Assembly: GCA_937871355.1 (NCBI GenBank)
Contig: CALMPX010000154.1
Coordinates: 1-9,103, forward strand
Reading direction: 5' to 3'
DNA length: 9,103 nt
Source: an uncultured Bdellovibrio sp.
GTDB taxonomy: Bacteria > Bdellovibrionota > Bdellovibrionia > Bdellovibrionales > Bdellovibrionaceae
Each line of letters begins with the position of its first letter. Positions within the stretch are counted from its first letter, which is position 1. Below the pieces are notes generated by a model. The model saw only the letters and a program-made list of their open reading frames with translations. It was not told where the DNA came from and did not search any database. Shown here in pieces: positions 1-5,819 of the stretch. The position numbers were made by a program, and so were the translations under genes.

Positions 1-1142
1 ATAAAACGAAACATCACCTCTTGAGTATGTTGGAAATTATGCACACGGTAAGTTTTAGAATTGTAGGTAAACTCAGACCAGAACGAAAGCGACGAACTAA
101 AGCTTTCAAGACCTGAAGCATTTTCGTAACTGACGCCATATTTAACGGCATCGATCGATTCGAACTTAAATTGCAAATTCTGTTCTTTTTGGAAAAAATC
201 AGTGAGTAAACGAATCTTAGAGTGTCCTTTAGCTTTTAAGCCTAAGTCTGTTTTTTCGAGATCCGTAAAAATATTTTCTAAAGCCATGCGATTTTTGCTG
301 GCTGGAATTTCAGGCGCTAAAGTGAGAATCTTTTTTTCGTAATCATAAGTTGATTGATTCAAAGATAAAGTCTTTTTACGCTCTTGATCTGACTGCTGAA
401 CTTGATCAGATAAAATCATTTGTCCTAAATACGGCGGCGCTTCTTCCTCTAAAGATTTTAAATAATATGATTTTTTAGCACTCTCTATCGCATGAAGCTC
501 ATTGATTTCAATGGCGTAATCAAACTTTGGATCTAAAGCCAATGGTTCAAGACGAGAAAATGGTAAAACAAGATAAATTTTAAATTCAGGAAACTTATCA
601 CGCAAAATAATTAAATTTTCGATCATTTCAAAAATCACGTACGAGAACATAAGCTCATTTTGATTTTGTGTCGCTGCTCCTAAACAATGCGCTACATTGA
701 TCAGCTTTGTGTTTTCCTTAGCTAATCGGGCTTCGTATTTTTTCTCGATGTAAAGGGGATTAATTTCACGCGGAATTGGTGGATTCAATTCAATCTGCGT
801 GAGATCCGCTATATTTAATTTTGTTTCGTTTTTCAAATACAACGAAACAGTTTGCGAAAGATCACGCAGATAACTTTGGTTTGGCACGTATTTGTGGCCT
901 TCAACTAAATTAAACAAAACACTGCTGTTCGCATTATCGGTATAAGAATAAGAATTTACTTTAGCTAAAGGCACGATGTGCTTTTTCAAGTACTCAGTTT
1001 CATGAATCAAATTTTTAAATAAATGATCCTGGAAAAGGGTCGGCCATTTTATCACCGCACACTCAAGCTGACCCAGCTGGGCTCTTTCAAGCCAATGATA
1101 GTAACGTTTTCCAGCAGTATTTTTTAGATATGACTCTGTCAA
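1..1142 (-). CDS. Hypothetical cytoplasmic protein, 3' end beyond the window
   Basis: An open frame runs without a stop from the left edge to an ATG at 1166, giving about 380 residues of a protein whose C-terminus is not in the window. I do not recognise the family. It is rich in charged residues and in Leu, Asn and Gln, with no signal peptide or membrane segment, so it is probably cytoplasmic. There are two possible starts. The ATG at 1164-1166 has no SD, and a TATAAT box lies 2 bases upstream of it, so the transcript would begin at or inside that codon. A TTG at 1140-1142 has GAGG at 1148-1151 with a 5-base spacer, and I prefer it; the product would begin M-T-E-S-Y-L-K. The frame upstream of 1166 closes with TAA at 1170-1172. 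The gene is divergent from the one starting at 1281. Confidence 0.75.
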   Translation of the reverse strand, partial: MTESYLKNTAGKRYYHWLERAQLGQLECAVIKWPTLFQDHLFKNLIHETEYLKKHIVPLAKVNSYSYTDNANSSVLFNLVEGHKYVPNQSYLRDLSQTVSLYLKNETKLNIADLTQIELNPPIPREINPLYIEKKYEARLAKENTKLINVAHCLGAATQNQNELMFSYVIFEMIENLIILRDKFPEFKIYLVLPFSRLEPLALDPKFDYAIEINELHAIESAKKSYYLKSLEEEAPPYLGQMILSDQVQQSDQERKKTLSLNQSTYDYEKKILTLAPEIPASKNRMALENIFTDLEKTDLGLKAKGHSKIRLLTDFFQKEQNLQFKFESIDAVKYGVSYENASGLESFSSSLSFWSEFTYNSKTYRVHNFQHTQEVMFRF

Positions 1143-1168
1143 AAGGACCTCATTTTTGTGAATCATGT

Positions 1169-1197
1169 ATTATAGGATTGAATTTCGCTATGCGCAA
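1169..1197 (-). promoter_or_regulatory. Sigma-70-type promoter for the leftward gene
   Basis: On the minus strand TTGCGC (1192-1197) is followed after exactly 17 bases by a perfect TATAAT (1169-1174). The expected transcript start is near 1162, which argues for the TTG start at 1142 rather than the ATG at 1166. The -35 matches consensus at 3 of 6 positions. Confidence 0.6.
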
Positions 1198-1232
1198 ACC
1201 TTATCAGAATGGCCCTATAGGTCAGTGTATTC

Positions 1233-1260
1233 TTGACAAGGATAGTCGGAGGCTTAGAAA
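1233..1260 (+). promoter_or_regulatory. Sigma-70-type promoter for the 187-residue protein
   Basis: A perfect -35 TTGACA (1233-1238) is followed after 16 bases by TAGAAA (1255-1260, 4 of 6 matches to TATAAT). The transcript would start near 1267, just ahead of the GAGG at 1272-1275. The TTG at 1233 is in frame with the gene but is better read as this -35 box than as a start codon. Confidence 0.5.
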
Positions 1261-1280
1261 CTAGGCTAGTAGAGGTGTTT

Positions 1281-1844
1281 ATGAACTTAAATTCTATGAA
1301 TCAGTCTTTTATCGATTCTAATACCCAAGAAACGCGCGACCAAAGTTCAAATACTTGGATTCGTGAGCTTGTGTCGGCCGATGAACAAATTGAAAAATCA
1401 GTCATGATTGATATGAATTTAGGATTAGATACTCAACGTATTCTAGTGACTGAATCTATTCAGTTTTTATTAAAACTGAAAAACGATTTTGCCAGTGCCG
1501 CCGCTCAATTTAATGAACTCAAACCCTCTGTATTGGGTCGAATCAAAGTTTACGGTGTTGCTAAAACTCATGCCGATTTTATGCTTTTCCGTAACGGCTA
1601 CAAAATGATCTTCTCGATCAAAAGCGCCGGCATCATCAGCGTCCGTTTCCACTTCATTGGTAATATGGCCATCCCACAACCAAATGCTCAGGAAAAGGCC
1701 ACCATCGTTATGGAAGAAGAAATGCTTGAAGCCAAATGGGGAGCTTTTGAAGAAGTTCTTTGGACTTACAAAACTCAACCATTCAAAGCTCAGTACTTGG
1801 TTCGTCATTACATGACGACATTCATTAAAGACAGCGCGAGATAG
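1281..1844 (+). CDS. Hypothetical cytoplasmic protein, 187 residues
   Basis: A 187-residue protein of no family I recognise. The start ATG at 1281 has AGAGG (1271-1275) five bases upstream. An in-frame TTG at 1233 would add 16 residues but coincides with a TTGACA -35 box, so I reject it. There is no signal peptide or membrane helix. The N-terminal third is polar and probably helical. The middle (about residues 85-135) is rich in beta-formers (R-I-K-V-Y-G, K-M-I-F-S-I, V-R-F-H-F-I). The C-terminal third is again helical, with an acidic E-E-E-M-L-E stretch and an aromatic tail. It stands alone, divergent from the gene to its left and closed by a strong terminator at 1908-1933. The product is likely soluble; the function is unknown. 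Confidence 0.85.
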   Translation: MNLNSMNQSFIDSNTQETRDQSSNTWIRELVSADEQIEKSVMIDMNLGLDTQRILVTESIQFLLKLKNDFASAAAQFNELKPSVLGRIKVYGVAKTHADFMLFRNGYKMIFSIKSAGIISVRFHFIGNMAIPQPNAQEKATIVMEEEMLEAKWGAFEEVLWTYKTQPFKAQYLVRHYMTTFIKDSAR

Positions 1845-1907
1845 ACTTTCGCTTTTAAATAGAATTTTAAAATTTTAGAAAACGTTAAAATTAGGATTAG
1901 ATTGATG

Positions 1908-1940
1908 AAAAGGCGAAGGTATCTTCGCCTTTTTTATTTT
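1908..1940 (+). terminator. Rho-independent terminator after the 187-residue gene
   Basis: An 11-base-pair perfect stem (1908-1918 with 1923-1933, core AAGGCGAAG/CTTCGCCTT) closes a 4-base loop (GTAT). It is followed by a T-rich tract to 1940. On the minus strand the stem ends in only four Ts, so it may also weakly terminate the 39-residue peptide gene converging from the right. Confidence 0.9.
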
Positions 1941-1957
1941 AAGAAAAGTGCGCTCAA

Positions 1958-2077
1958 TTAACTTAAGCCTAGACAGCGTCTAACAATTTCTAAAAATAAT
2001 AGAATTATTTTCAAAATCACTAAAGTTACCTGTCCAATACGTCGAAACCATCTATAGGTGTTAGCATGATTCGGCAT
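1958..2077 (-). CDS. Small membrane peptide, 39 residues
   Basis: A short gene begins at ATG 2075-2077 with a perfect AGGAGG SD (2084-2089) six bases upstream, the strongest ribosome site in the window, and stops at TAA 1958-1960. The product starts M-P-N-H-A-N-T-Y-R-W and has a basic segment (R9, R12, R13). Residues 17-32 form one hydrophobic helix (V-T-L-V-I-L-K-I-I-L-L-F-L-E-I-V) with a central Lys23, followed by R33, R34 and a C-terminal L-G-L-S. It should insert in or lie on the inner membrane. I know no family for it. Size, hydrophobicity and positive charge fit small membrane proteins and also type I toxins; the second is only a hypothesis. I see no clear promoter. The leader is structured and a plus-strand terminator hairpin lies opposite it. 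Confidence 0.6.
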   Translation of the reverse strand: MPNHANTYRWFRRIGQVTLVILKIILLFLEIVRRCLGLS

Positions 2078-2108
2078 TCGGAACCTCCTTTTAAAAAGAG
2101 TTGCCGAA
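2070..2108 (-). promoter_or_regulatory. Leader hairpin around the 39-residue peptide start
   Basis: TTCGGCA at 2070-2076 and its exact complement TGCCGAA at 2102-2108 form an inverted repeat. In the minus-strand mRNA this 7-base-pair stem would hold the last two bases of the AUG and codons 2-3, with the AGGAGG in the 25-base loop. A shorter alternative pairs the upstream arm with CCGAA just before the AUG. Either could limit ribosome access. The pairing is seen in sequence; the regulatory role is inferred. Confidence 0.35.
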
Positions 2109-2115
2109 AGCTCGT

Positions 2116-2156
2116 AAAGCAGAGTTGAGTAAGTTCATCTCTGCTTTTTGCGTTTT
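2116..2156 (+). terminator. Plus-strand terminator-like hairpin with no known upstream gene
   Basis: AAAGCAGAG (2116-2124) pairs with CTCTGCTTT (2139-2147). Inside, after a T-T mismatch, TGA pairs with TCA around a 6-base loop. TTGCGTTTT follows on the plus strand. This looks like an intrinsic terminator, yet the only rightward gene upstream is already terminated at 1908-1940. It may end an antisense RNA opposite the small peptide's leader, or simply be structure in that leader, since the minus strand lacks a T-tract after the stem. Confidence 0.45.
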
Positions 2157-2195
2157 AAATGCCAGAAAAAATAAAAAGGAGTTGTTTCCAACTCC
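2150..2195. repeat. Terminator module copy A
   Basis: About 46 bases are nearly identical to 2625-2671: a short inverted repeat (GCGTTT-T-AAATGC), then CCAGAAA, an A-rich run and GGAGTTGTTTCCAACTCC. The last 18 bases are identical in both copies. The copies lie on either side of the 74-residue secreted protein gene. Most of the module is the minus-strand terminator plus the bases downstream of it. Confidence 0.7.
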
Positions 2196-2196
2196 C
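2165..2196 (-). terminator. Rho-independent terminator of the 74-residue secreted protein gene
   Basis: On the minus strand GGAGTTG (2195 to 2189), loop GAAA, and CAACTCC (2184 to 2178) form a 7-base-pair stem with a stable GNRA-type loop. The run TTTTTATTTTTT follows. It lies about 50 bases after the stop at 2249. The plus strand also carries Ts after the stem, so it may act both ways. Confidence 0.85.
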
Positions 2197-2248
2197 TTTT
2201 ATTTTTTAAATTATTTTAATTCGAAAAAAATTTTTCCTATGCAGGCTA

Positions 2249-2473
2249 TTACTTACCTGAAACAGGTGCTGCTGTCGGGCTTACTTGCTGTATATTTCCT
2301 TTAAGTTGATGTTGTGCCGGCTCTGCGACCATTTCGCCTGAGCATCTGCCTTTGCGGATTTGCCCATCTGATTTACAGCACCATTGCCCACTGCCGTCTG
2401 TGCAACGAATTGTTTCTGCAGAAGCCGAAAGTCCCATAAATGCAATAGCAGTTAAAATTAATAATTTTGTCAT
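2249..2473 (-). CDS. Small secreted Cys-rich protein, 74 residues
   Basis: The gene starts at ATG 2471-2473 with AAGGGG (2479-2484) five bases upstream and stops with TAA at 2249. The N-terminus M-T-K-L-L-I-L-T-A-I-A-F-M-G-L-S-A-S-A is a typical Sec signal peptide with cleavage expected after Ala19. That leaves a mature peptide of about 55 residues. It holds four cysteines (C24, C32, C33, C44) in the context T-I-R-C...Q-W-C-C...G-R-C, probably forming two disulfides in the periplasm or outside. The C-terminal 30 residues are Pro, Gln and Ala rich and probably disordered. I do not recognise the family. The gene has its own promoter (2509-2537) and terminator (2165-2196), so it is a single-gene unit. 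Confidence 0.8.
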   Translation of the reverse strand: MTKLLILTAIAFMGLSASAETIRCTDGSGQWCCKSDGQIRKGRCSGEMVAEPAQHQLKGNIQQVSPTAAPVSGK

Positions 2474-2508
2474 TTTTTCCCCTTTAGTTGTTTGGTTTCC
2501 TAGCTCTA

Positions 2509-2537
2509 ATTTTAGATTATTTGTCTATAATAAACAA
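2509..2537 (-). promoter_or_regulatory. Promoter of the small secreted Cys-rich protein
   Basis: On the minus strand TTGTTT (2532-2537) precedes TAAAAT (2509-2514) with a 17-base spacer. The -10 matches consensus at 5 of 6 positions and the -35 at 3 of 6. The transcript should begin near 2502, giving a leader of about 29 bases with the AAGGGG SD. Confidence 0.6.
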
Positions 2538-2624
2538 TAAATTTTAAACACCTTGAGCAAACTCTGCTGAAACGATTCAAAACGAGATGCGAATAATTGC
2601 TCTAACTAGGACTCTCATTATAAG

Positions 2625-2671
2625 GCGTTTGCGCAAATGCCAGAAATAAATAAGGAGTTGTTTCCAACTCC
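2625..2671. repeat. Terminator module copy B with an 18-base palindrome
   Basis: The second copy of the module at 2150-2195. It starts within an 18-base palindrome (2624-2641, GGCGTTTGCGCAAATGCC, one G-T pair, with perfect core TTTGCGCAAA). CCAGAAA, an A-rich run and the identical GGAGTTGTTTCCAACTCC follow. Copy A keeps a shortened palindrome that lacks the central GCGC. Matching sequence outside the stem-loop shows the two share ancestry and are not two independent terminators. Confidence 0.7.
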
Positions 2672-2675
2672 TTAT
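2640..2675 (-). terminator. Rho-independent terminator of the VWA lipoprotein gene
   Basis: On the minus strand an 11-base-pair stem (2675-2665 with 2660-2650) with a GAAA loop precedes TTATTTC. It lies about 50 bases beyond the stop at 2727. Confidence 0.8.
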
Positions 2676-2702
2676 GTTTACAATTTTAACTTCATAAAAT
2701 AA

Positions 2703-2729
2703 GACCTGGCACCTAACTAGCACCTACTA
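2703..2729 (-). repeat. Short tandem AGGTGC repeat overlapping the VWA gene stop codon
   Basis: On the minus strand TAGTAGGTGC (2729-2720) is followed by TAGTTAGGTGC (2719-2709) and CAGGTC (2708-2703). The first TAG is the stop codon of the VWA lipoprotein. The motif AGGTGCCAGGTC resembles short dispersed repeats I associate with REP-type elements, but I cannot confirm that from one window. Confidence 0.4.
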
Positions 2730-5024
2730 ATGCATCGGGCAGTCGTATCCGATCGTCACTGTTCTTCCTGCGGGAATAGCTGGCGTGAAAACCAAAGTGT
2801 TGTTGACAACTTGTGATGTTACTCCGCCCATAGCCGGAGTGATAACAACATTGACAGCACCTACCGGCGCACACTCGAGCGCAATAGAAGACAACGACTG
2901 TTTAATTTTATCTTTGAAATAATATAAACTTTGAGAGTAATCCGCATCACAAATACTGCCGACGTAACCTTGAGTTAATTGCGAAAGCTCAGCATATTTG
3001 TAACCGTAATGACTTTTTGCCCCGCCGGCATCTTGCGCCGCCATACATGCGGTATCACCTGGTTTAACGATAATTGAGTTCACGCTAAACGGTTTATTTG
3101 CGCCGAATTTTTGTTTTACTTTATTCACGAAAGCTTGTGGGTAATCTTCCGCTTCTAAAGCTTTCCATTCTTGATAGTAATATTGTAATGCCATATTACC
3201 ACCGATAGATCTTTCATCTTCATCAGACAAAACAATCACAGCCAGAGATGCATCCGCGCGATAACAATTATTATAAGCAGCATAGTCGACGCTCGTGTAG
3301 GCGGCTTTAATCGCACGTTCGTCATCTGTTCCCGCCCAACCGGCTCCAATCGCATTGATGGTGTCAGTGAAAATCGCGTAAGGATTTGCGGCTCCTAATT
3401 TTAAAATCCAAGCCGGCGATCCAATATATCCCACCCAATTTTTCGAAGCACCCCAATAAGCTGTTCCACTAATCGTTTGAGCTCGAGTCACCGTTCCACA
3501 CATTTGCCAATCTAAACCCGAAGCGGTCAGATCATTCACAAAACCTTGTAGCTTCTGCGCCAGTCTTTGATTTTCTGGCAACATCGAATTGGAATCATCG
3601 ACGACTAATAAGATATCGACTTTGTTATCGGTCACATTTACATTTTTCGTGAAAGTAACATGTCTGATCGCTGGATTTCCGTTCGATACGGTTACTTCTA
3701 ATTGATATGGACTCACGTAAGAATTATAACCCGGTGCCGATGCATTTAATGTAAGAAGATATGTTCCTAATCCTGTTGCAATAAAATTTGGAACTGAAGA
3801 TGATCCTGCTAAACCAGGTAAAGTAATTGTCGAACCATTTTTAGTCACTGTCCAAGTGTGAGTTACCGTCGACGGATTACAACCTGAAGTCACTGTGGGA
3901 TTAATACCACTGGTAGGAATCGTTACGGCTACTTGCGTTCCATTTAAACGAGGTAAACAATTCAAAGTTAAATTAGTATTTCCGCCACCACTATCAACTG
4001 TTAATACGAGTGGTTGAGTGGCACTCCATGGATTCATACCTGGCTTAGAAGCTGTTAAATATATTAGATACGTTCCTTCACCTTGAGCTAAAAAGTTAGG
4101 ATTTGAGTTTGATCCGGCTAACCCCGAAACATTAATCGTTTGACCATTTTTTGTCACAGTCCAATTATACTGAACCGATGTCGGAGTACAACTTGAACTA
4201 ATAAGTGGATTTGGAGATGACGGAGTAATTGTTAAACTCGTTAAATTTCCGTTGATACGTGGATTACACAGAATATCTCCACCAGGACCCGGATCCGTAT
4301 CATTTACAACTTTAACATTCAACGCTGGACTTGAATAACTTGTGGTGTTCGTTGCTGTGGCGTAAAGATAAACACGATAATCACCGGCTCCTAAAGATTT
4401 GAAATCGGGATTCGATGAAGAGGCTCCACCTAAACCGGGAACAACGACTAAAGAGGATCCTTTGTAAACAGTCCATACGTGCGTGTTTGCTGCAGGATTA
4501 CAATTTGCCGCGACTGTTGGATTCGCATCAGCATTTGTAACAACGACACTTGTCTGTGTTGTATTTAATTTTGGATCACAAACTAAAGTTCCCAATCCGC
4601 CGCCAGGAACGATAAATTCTAACGGTGTTGATGAATTGAAGGCAGGTAAGTGACCATTGTTATCTGTCGCTTGTAAAAAAACATAATATGAACCGGTTCC
4701 CAACGGAGTAAAATCAACCTCTGTAGGATTAGCTCCGGATAAACCAGCTACCGGAGTTGTGATCACCGTGCCGGATGCGTTTTTCACAGTCCACGTGTAG
4801 GTCACGTCAGTGCTGGGGTTACACTGAGAAATAATATTTGGATTTGTTGTATTGGTATAAGTAAACGAAATGGCATTGCCATTAATTTTCGGTACACAGG
4901 CAATCGGCACAATTTCGTTTTTCACAACAATCGCATCTGATTTAGAAAATTTAACAGGTGCACAGCTGTACAATCCGACGAATATAAAGGCCAAAGGTAT
5001 AATATTAAGAATTCGTTTAGACAT
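2727..5024 (-). CDS. Large lipoprotein with four Ig/PKD-like repeats and a VWA domain
   Basis: A 765-residue envelope lipoprotein. I start it at ATG 5022-5024, with GGAG at 5029-5032. The N-terminus M-S-K-R-I-L-N-I-I-P... ends in lipobox L-Y-S-C, with Cys21 the lipidated residue. An ATG at 5055-5057 would put 11 polar residues ahead of the signal. Four repeats of about 100 residues follow (from about 43, 149, 253 and 356). Each opens with C-x-P-(K/R)-(I/L)-N, has a second Cys in C-(N/T)-P, then W-T-V, a G-x-G-x-Y strand and an L-x-A strand, as in Ig/PKD beta-sandwiches. A VWA domain spans about 469-720. Its MIDAS motif is D476-x-S478-x-S480, with a later Thr (A-G-T-D-D-E-R) and L-S-D-E-D-E. 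A short beta tail with C-P-M-H ends the protein. VWA with sandwich repeats suggests metal-dependent adhesion to a surface partner; the ligand is unknown. It has its own terminator. Confidence 0.85.
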   Translation of the reverse strand: MSKRILNIIPLAFIFVGLYSCAPVKFSKSDAIVVKNEIVPIACVPKINGNAISFTYTNTTNPNIISQCNPSTDVTYTWTVKNASGTVITTPVAGLSGANPTEVDFTPLGTGSYYVFLQATDNNGHLPAFNSSTPLEFIVPGGGLGTLVCDPKLNTTQTSVVVTNADANPTVAANCNPAANTHVWTVYKGSSLVVVPGLGGASSSNPDFKSLGAGDYRVYLYATATNTTSYSSPALNVKVVNDTDPGPGGDILCNPRINGNLTSLTITPSSPNPLISSSCTPTSVQYNWTVTKNGQTINVSGLAGSNSNPNFLAQGEGTYLIYLTASKPGMNPWSATQPLVLTVDSGGGNTNLTLNCLPRLNGTQVAVTIPTSGINPTVTSGCNPSTVTHTWTVTKNGSTITLPGLAGSSSVPNFIATGLGTYLLTLNASAPGYNSYVSPYQLEVTVSNGNPAIRHVTFTKNVNVTDNKVDILLVVDDSNSMLPENQRLAQKLQGFVNDLTASGLDWQMCGTVTRAQTISGTAYWGASKNWVGYIGSPAWILKLGAANPYAIFTDTINAIGAGWAGTDDERAIKAAYTSVDYAAYNNCYRADASLAVIVLSDEDERSIGGNMALQYYYQEWKALEAEDYPQAFVNKVKQKFGANKPFSVNSIIVKPGDTACMAAQDAGGAKSHYGYKYAELSQLTQGYVGSICDADYSQSLYYFKDKIKQSLSSIALECAPVGAVNVVITPAMGGVTSQVVNNTLVFTPAIPAGRTVTIGYDCPMH

Positions 5025-5055
5025 AGCACTCCCCATATATGTATCAGAGTAATTC

Positions 5056-5086
5056 ATTTTACGTTCTTTAGTAATACATCTTTAGT
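5056..5086 (-). promoter_or_regulatory. Candidate activator-dependent promoter of the VWA lipoprotein
   Basis: On the minus strand TAAAAT (5056-5061) is a good -10, but no TTGACA-like box lies 16-18 bases upstream. Instead two direct repeats ACTAAAGA (5065-5072 and 5079-5086, 14 bases apart) lie in the spacer and at the -35 position. A weaker third copy (TCTTAGT on the plus strand, 5109-5115) is further upstream. Transcription would start near 5049, which supports the start codon at 5024. Confidence 0.35.
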
Positions 5087-5135
5087 CTTGTTTTGATATT
5101 TTCCCTTATCTTAGTCTAGAAACGATTTAACGGTC

Positions 5136-5164
5136 TTGTGATGAACCAATCTGAGACATAAAAT
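5136..5164 (+). promoter_or_regulatory. Sigma-70-type promoter of the coiled-coil membrane protein
   Basis: TTGTGA (5136-5141) is followed after 17 bases by TAAAAT (5159-5164). The transcript would begin near 5171, giving a leader of about 45 bases before the ATG at 5216. Confidence 0.6.
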
Positions 5165-5215
5165 AAAAGAAGAGTTTTAGAACCTGATGCATAAAAATTG
5201 AAAAGTTGGAGCCGC

Positions 5216-5761
5216 ATGAATATTTTTTTAATGGTACTAACATGTTTGAACATTATCCTGGTATTGGGTTTATCATTCACCGTTTTCCTTCGTGTTAAAG
5301 AAAAAAAAGAAGATCAACGGATTACAAAGGGATTGCAACTGCTCCAACACAAGATCGCTATTCTTCAAGATTTATCTGATAAAGCCGACGAACAAGTCCA
5401 ACGTCTAGTCCATATGCTCGATACAAAATCCAATGAACTTCGTCGTACGACTAACGACGCCACTGTTGCCATGACCAAAATGCAAAATCAAGTTCAAGCT
5501 CAACAGGCCCTGGCTGCAGCAGCTCCCTTGGTCACTTCACCCGCGACGACAACCAACAATAACTCGAACAATAATATTAACCTGGATGAATTCAATCAAT
5601 TCATCCAAGCGCTAAATATGCAAAATGAAAAAACGAAACCGGTTTTAGTGGCTCAAAATAATTTACCACAAGATTTCGTTATAACGAATCCTGAACCTAC
5701 GCCTACAGTTGAGGCCGGTCCAAAGATTCGTCCATTTGAATTTAAACGTGTAATTCGTTAA
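5216..5761 (+). CDS. Single-pass membrane protein with coiled coil, 181 residues
   Basis: The start ATG 5216 has GGAG (5208-5211) four bases upstream. An in-frame TTG at 5198 has no support. Residues 4-26 form one transmembrane helix (signal anchor). Basic and acidic residues (R-V-K-E-K-K-E-D) follow, then a heptad-like coiled coil from about 37 to 95 (G-L-Q-L-L-Q-H-K-I-A-I-L-Q-D-L-S-D). A low-complexity Ala/Thr/Asn stretch spans 97-122 and a Pro-rich tail runs to the end. Orientation is uncertain. The coiled-coil segment is reminiscent of small uncharacterised membrane proteins that I recall near flagellar genes in other delta-type proteobacteria, but I cannot confirm homology. No flagellar gene lies beside it here, though the next gene has a sigma-28 promoter. 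It is divergent from the VWA lipoprotein and has no visible terminator before 5820. Confidence 0.8.
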   Translation: MNIFLMVLTCLNIILVLGLSFTVFLRVKEKKEDQRITKGLQLLQHKIAILQDLSDKADEQVQRLVHMLDTKSNELRRTTNDATVAMTKMQNQVQAQQALAAAAPLVTSPATTTNNNSNNNINLDEFNQFIQALNMQNEKTKPVLVAQNNLPQDFVITNPEPTPTVEAGPKIRPFEFKRVIR

Positions 5762-5786
5762 TGATCTCATTTCGAAACACTTAGAC

Positions 5787-5813
5787 TTTAGTTTTATTTG
5801 CTCTTGCCGATAT
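5787..5813 (+). promoter_or_regulatory. Sigma-28 (FliA) promoter of the RCC1-repeat protein
   Basis: TTTAGTTT (5787-5794), 11 bases, then GCCGATAT (5806-5813) matches the enterobacterial FliA consensus TAAAGTTT-N11-GCCGATAA at 13 of 16 positions with exact spacing. Only one base of the -10 differs. The start of transcription, 6-8 bases past the -10, falls at about 5820, which is the A of the ATG. Confidence 0.7.
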
Positions 5814-5819
5814 AACTCT

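Noticed and set aside
1209..1222. CCTATAGG palindrome in the divergent intergenic region as an operator
   Set aside because: Only 8 bases are palindromic and the flanks do not extend it; too short to claim.
1470..1808. Minus-strand open frame of 112 codons inside the 187-residue gene
   Set aside because: Fully antisense to a better-supported gene, without a good ribosome site and with an implausible composition.
2150..2171. TGGCA near the terminator modules as a sigma-54 site
   Set aside because: No TTGCA element at the required spacing.
2101..2304. Plus-strand TTG-start frame of 67 codons
   Set aside because: It runs through a terminator hairpin and the terminator module copy A and has no SD.
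2352..2540. Plus-strand frame of 62 codons
   Set aside because: Antisense to the 74-residue secreted protein gene and its promoter; no ribosome site.
3650..5024. Repeat region of the lipoprotein as a CRISPR or tandem DNA repeat
   Set aside because: The periodicity is at protein level (about 100 residues); the DNA copies are diverged and not spacer-separated.
4870..5052. Plus-strand frame of 60 codons
   Set aside because: Shadow of the lipoprotein N-terminus; no SD and no conserved features.
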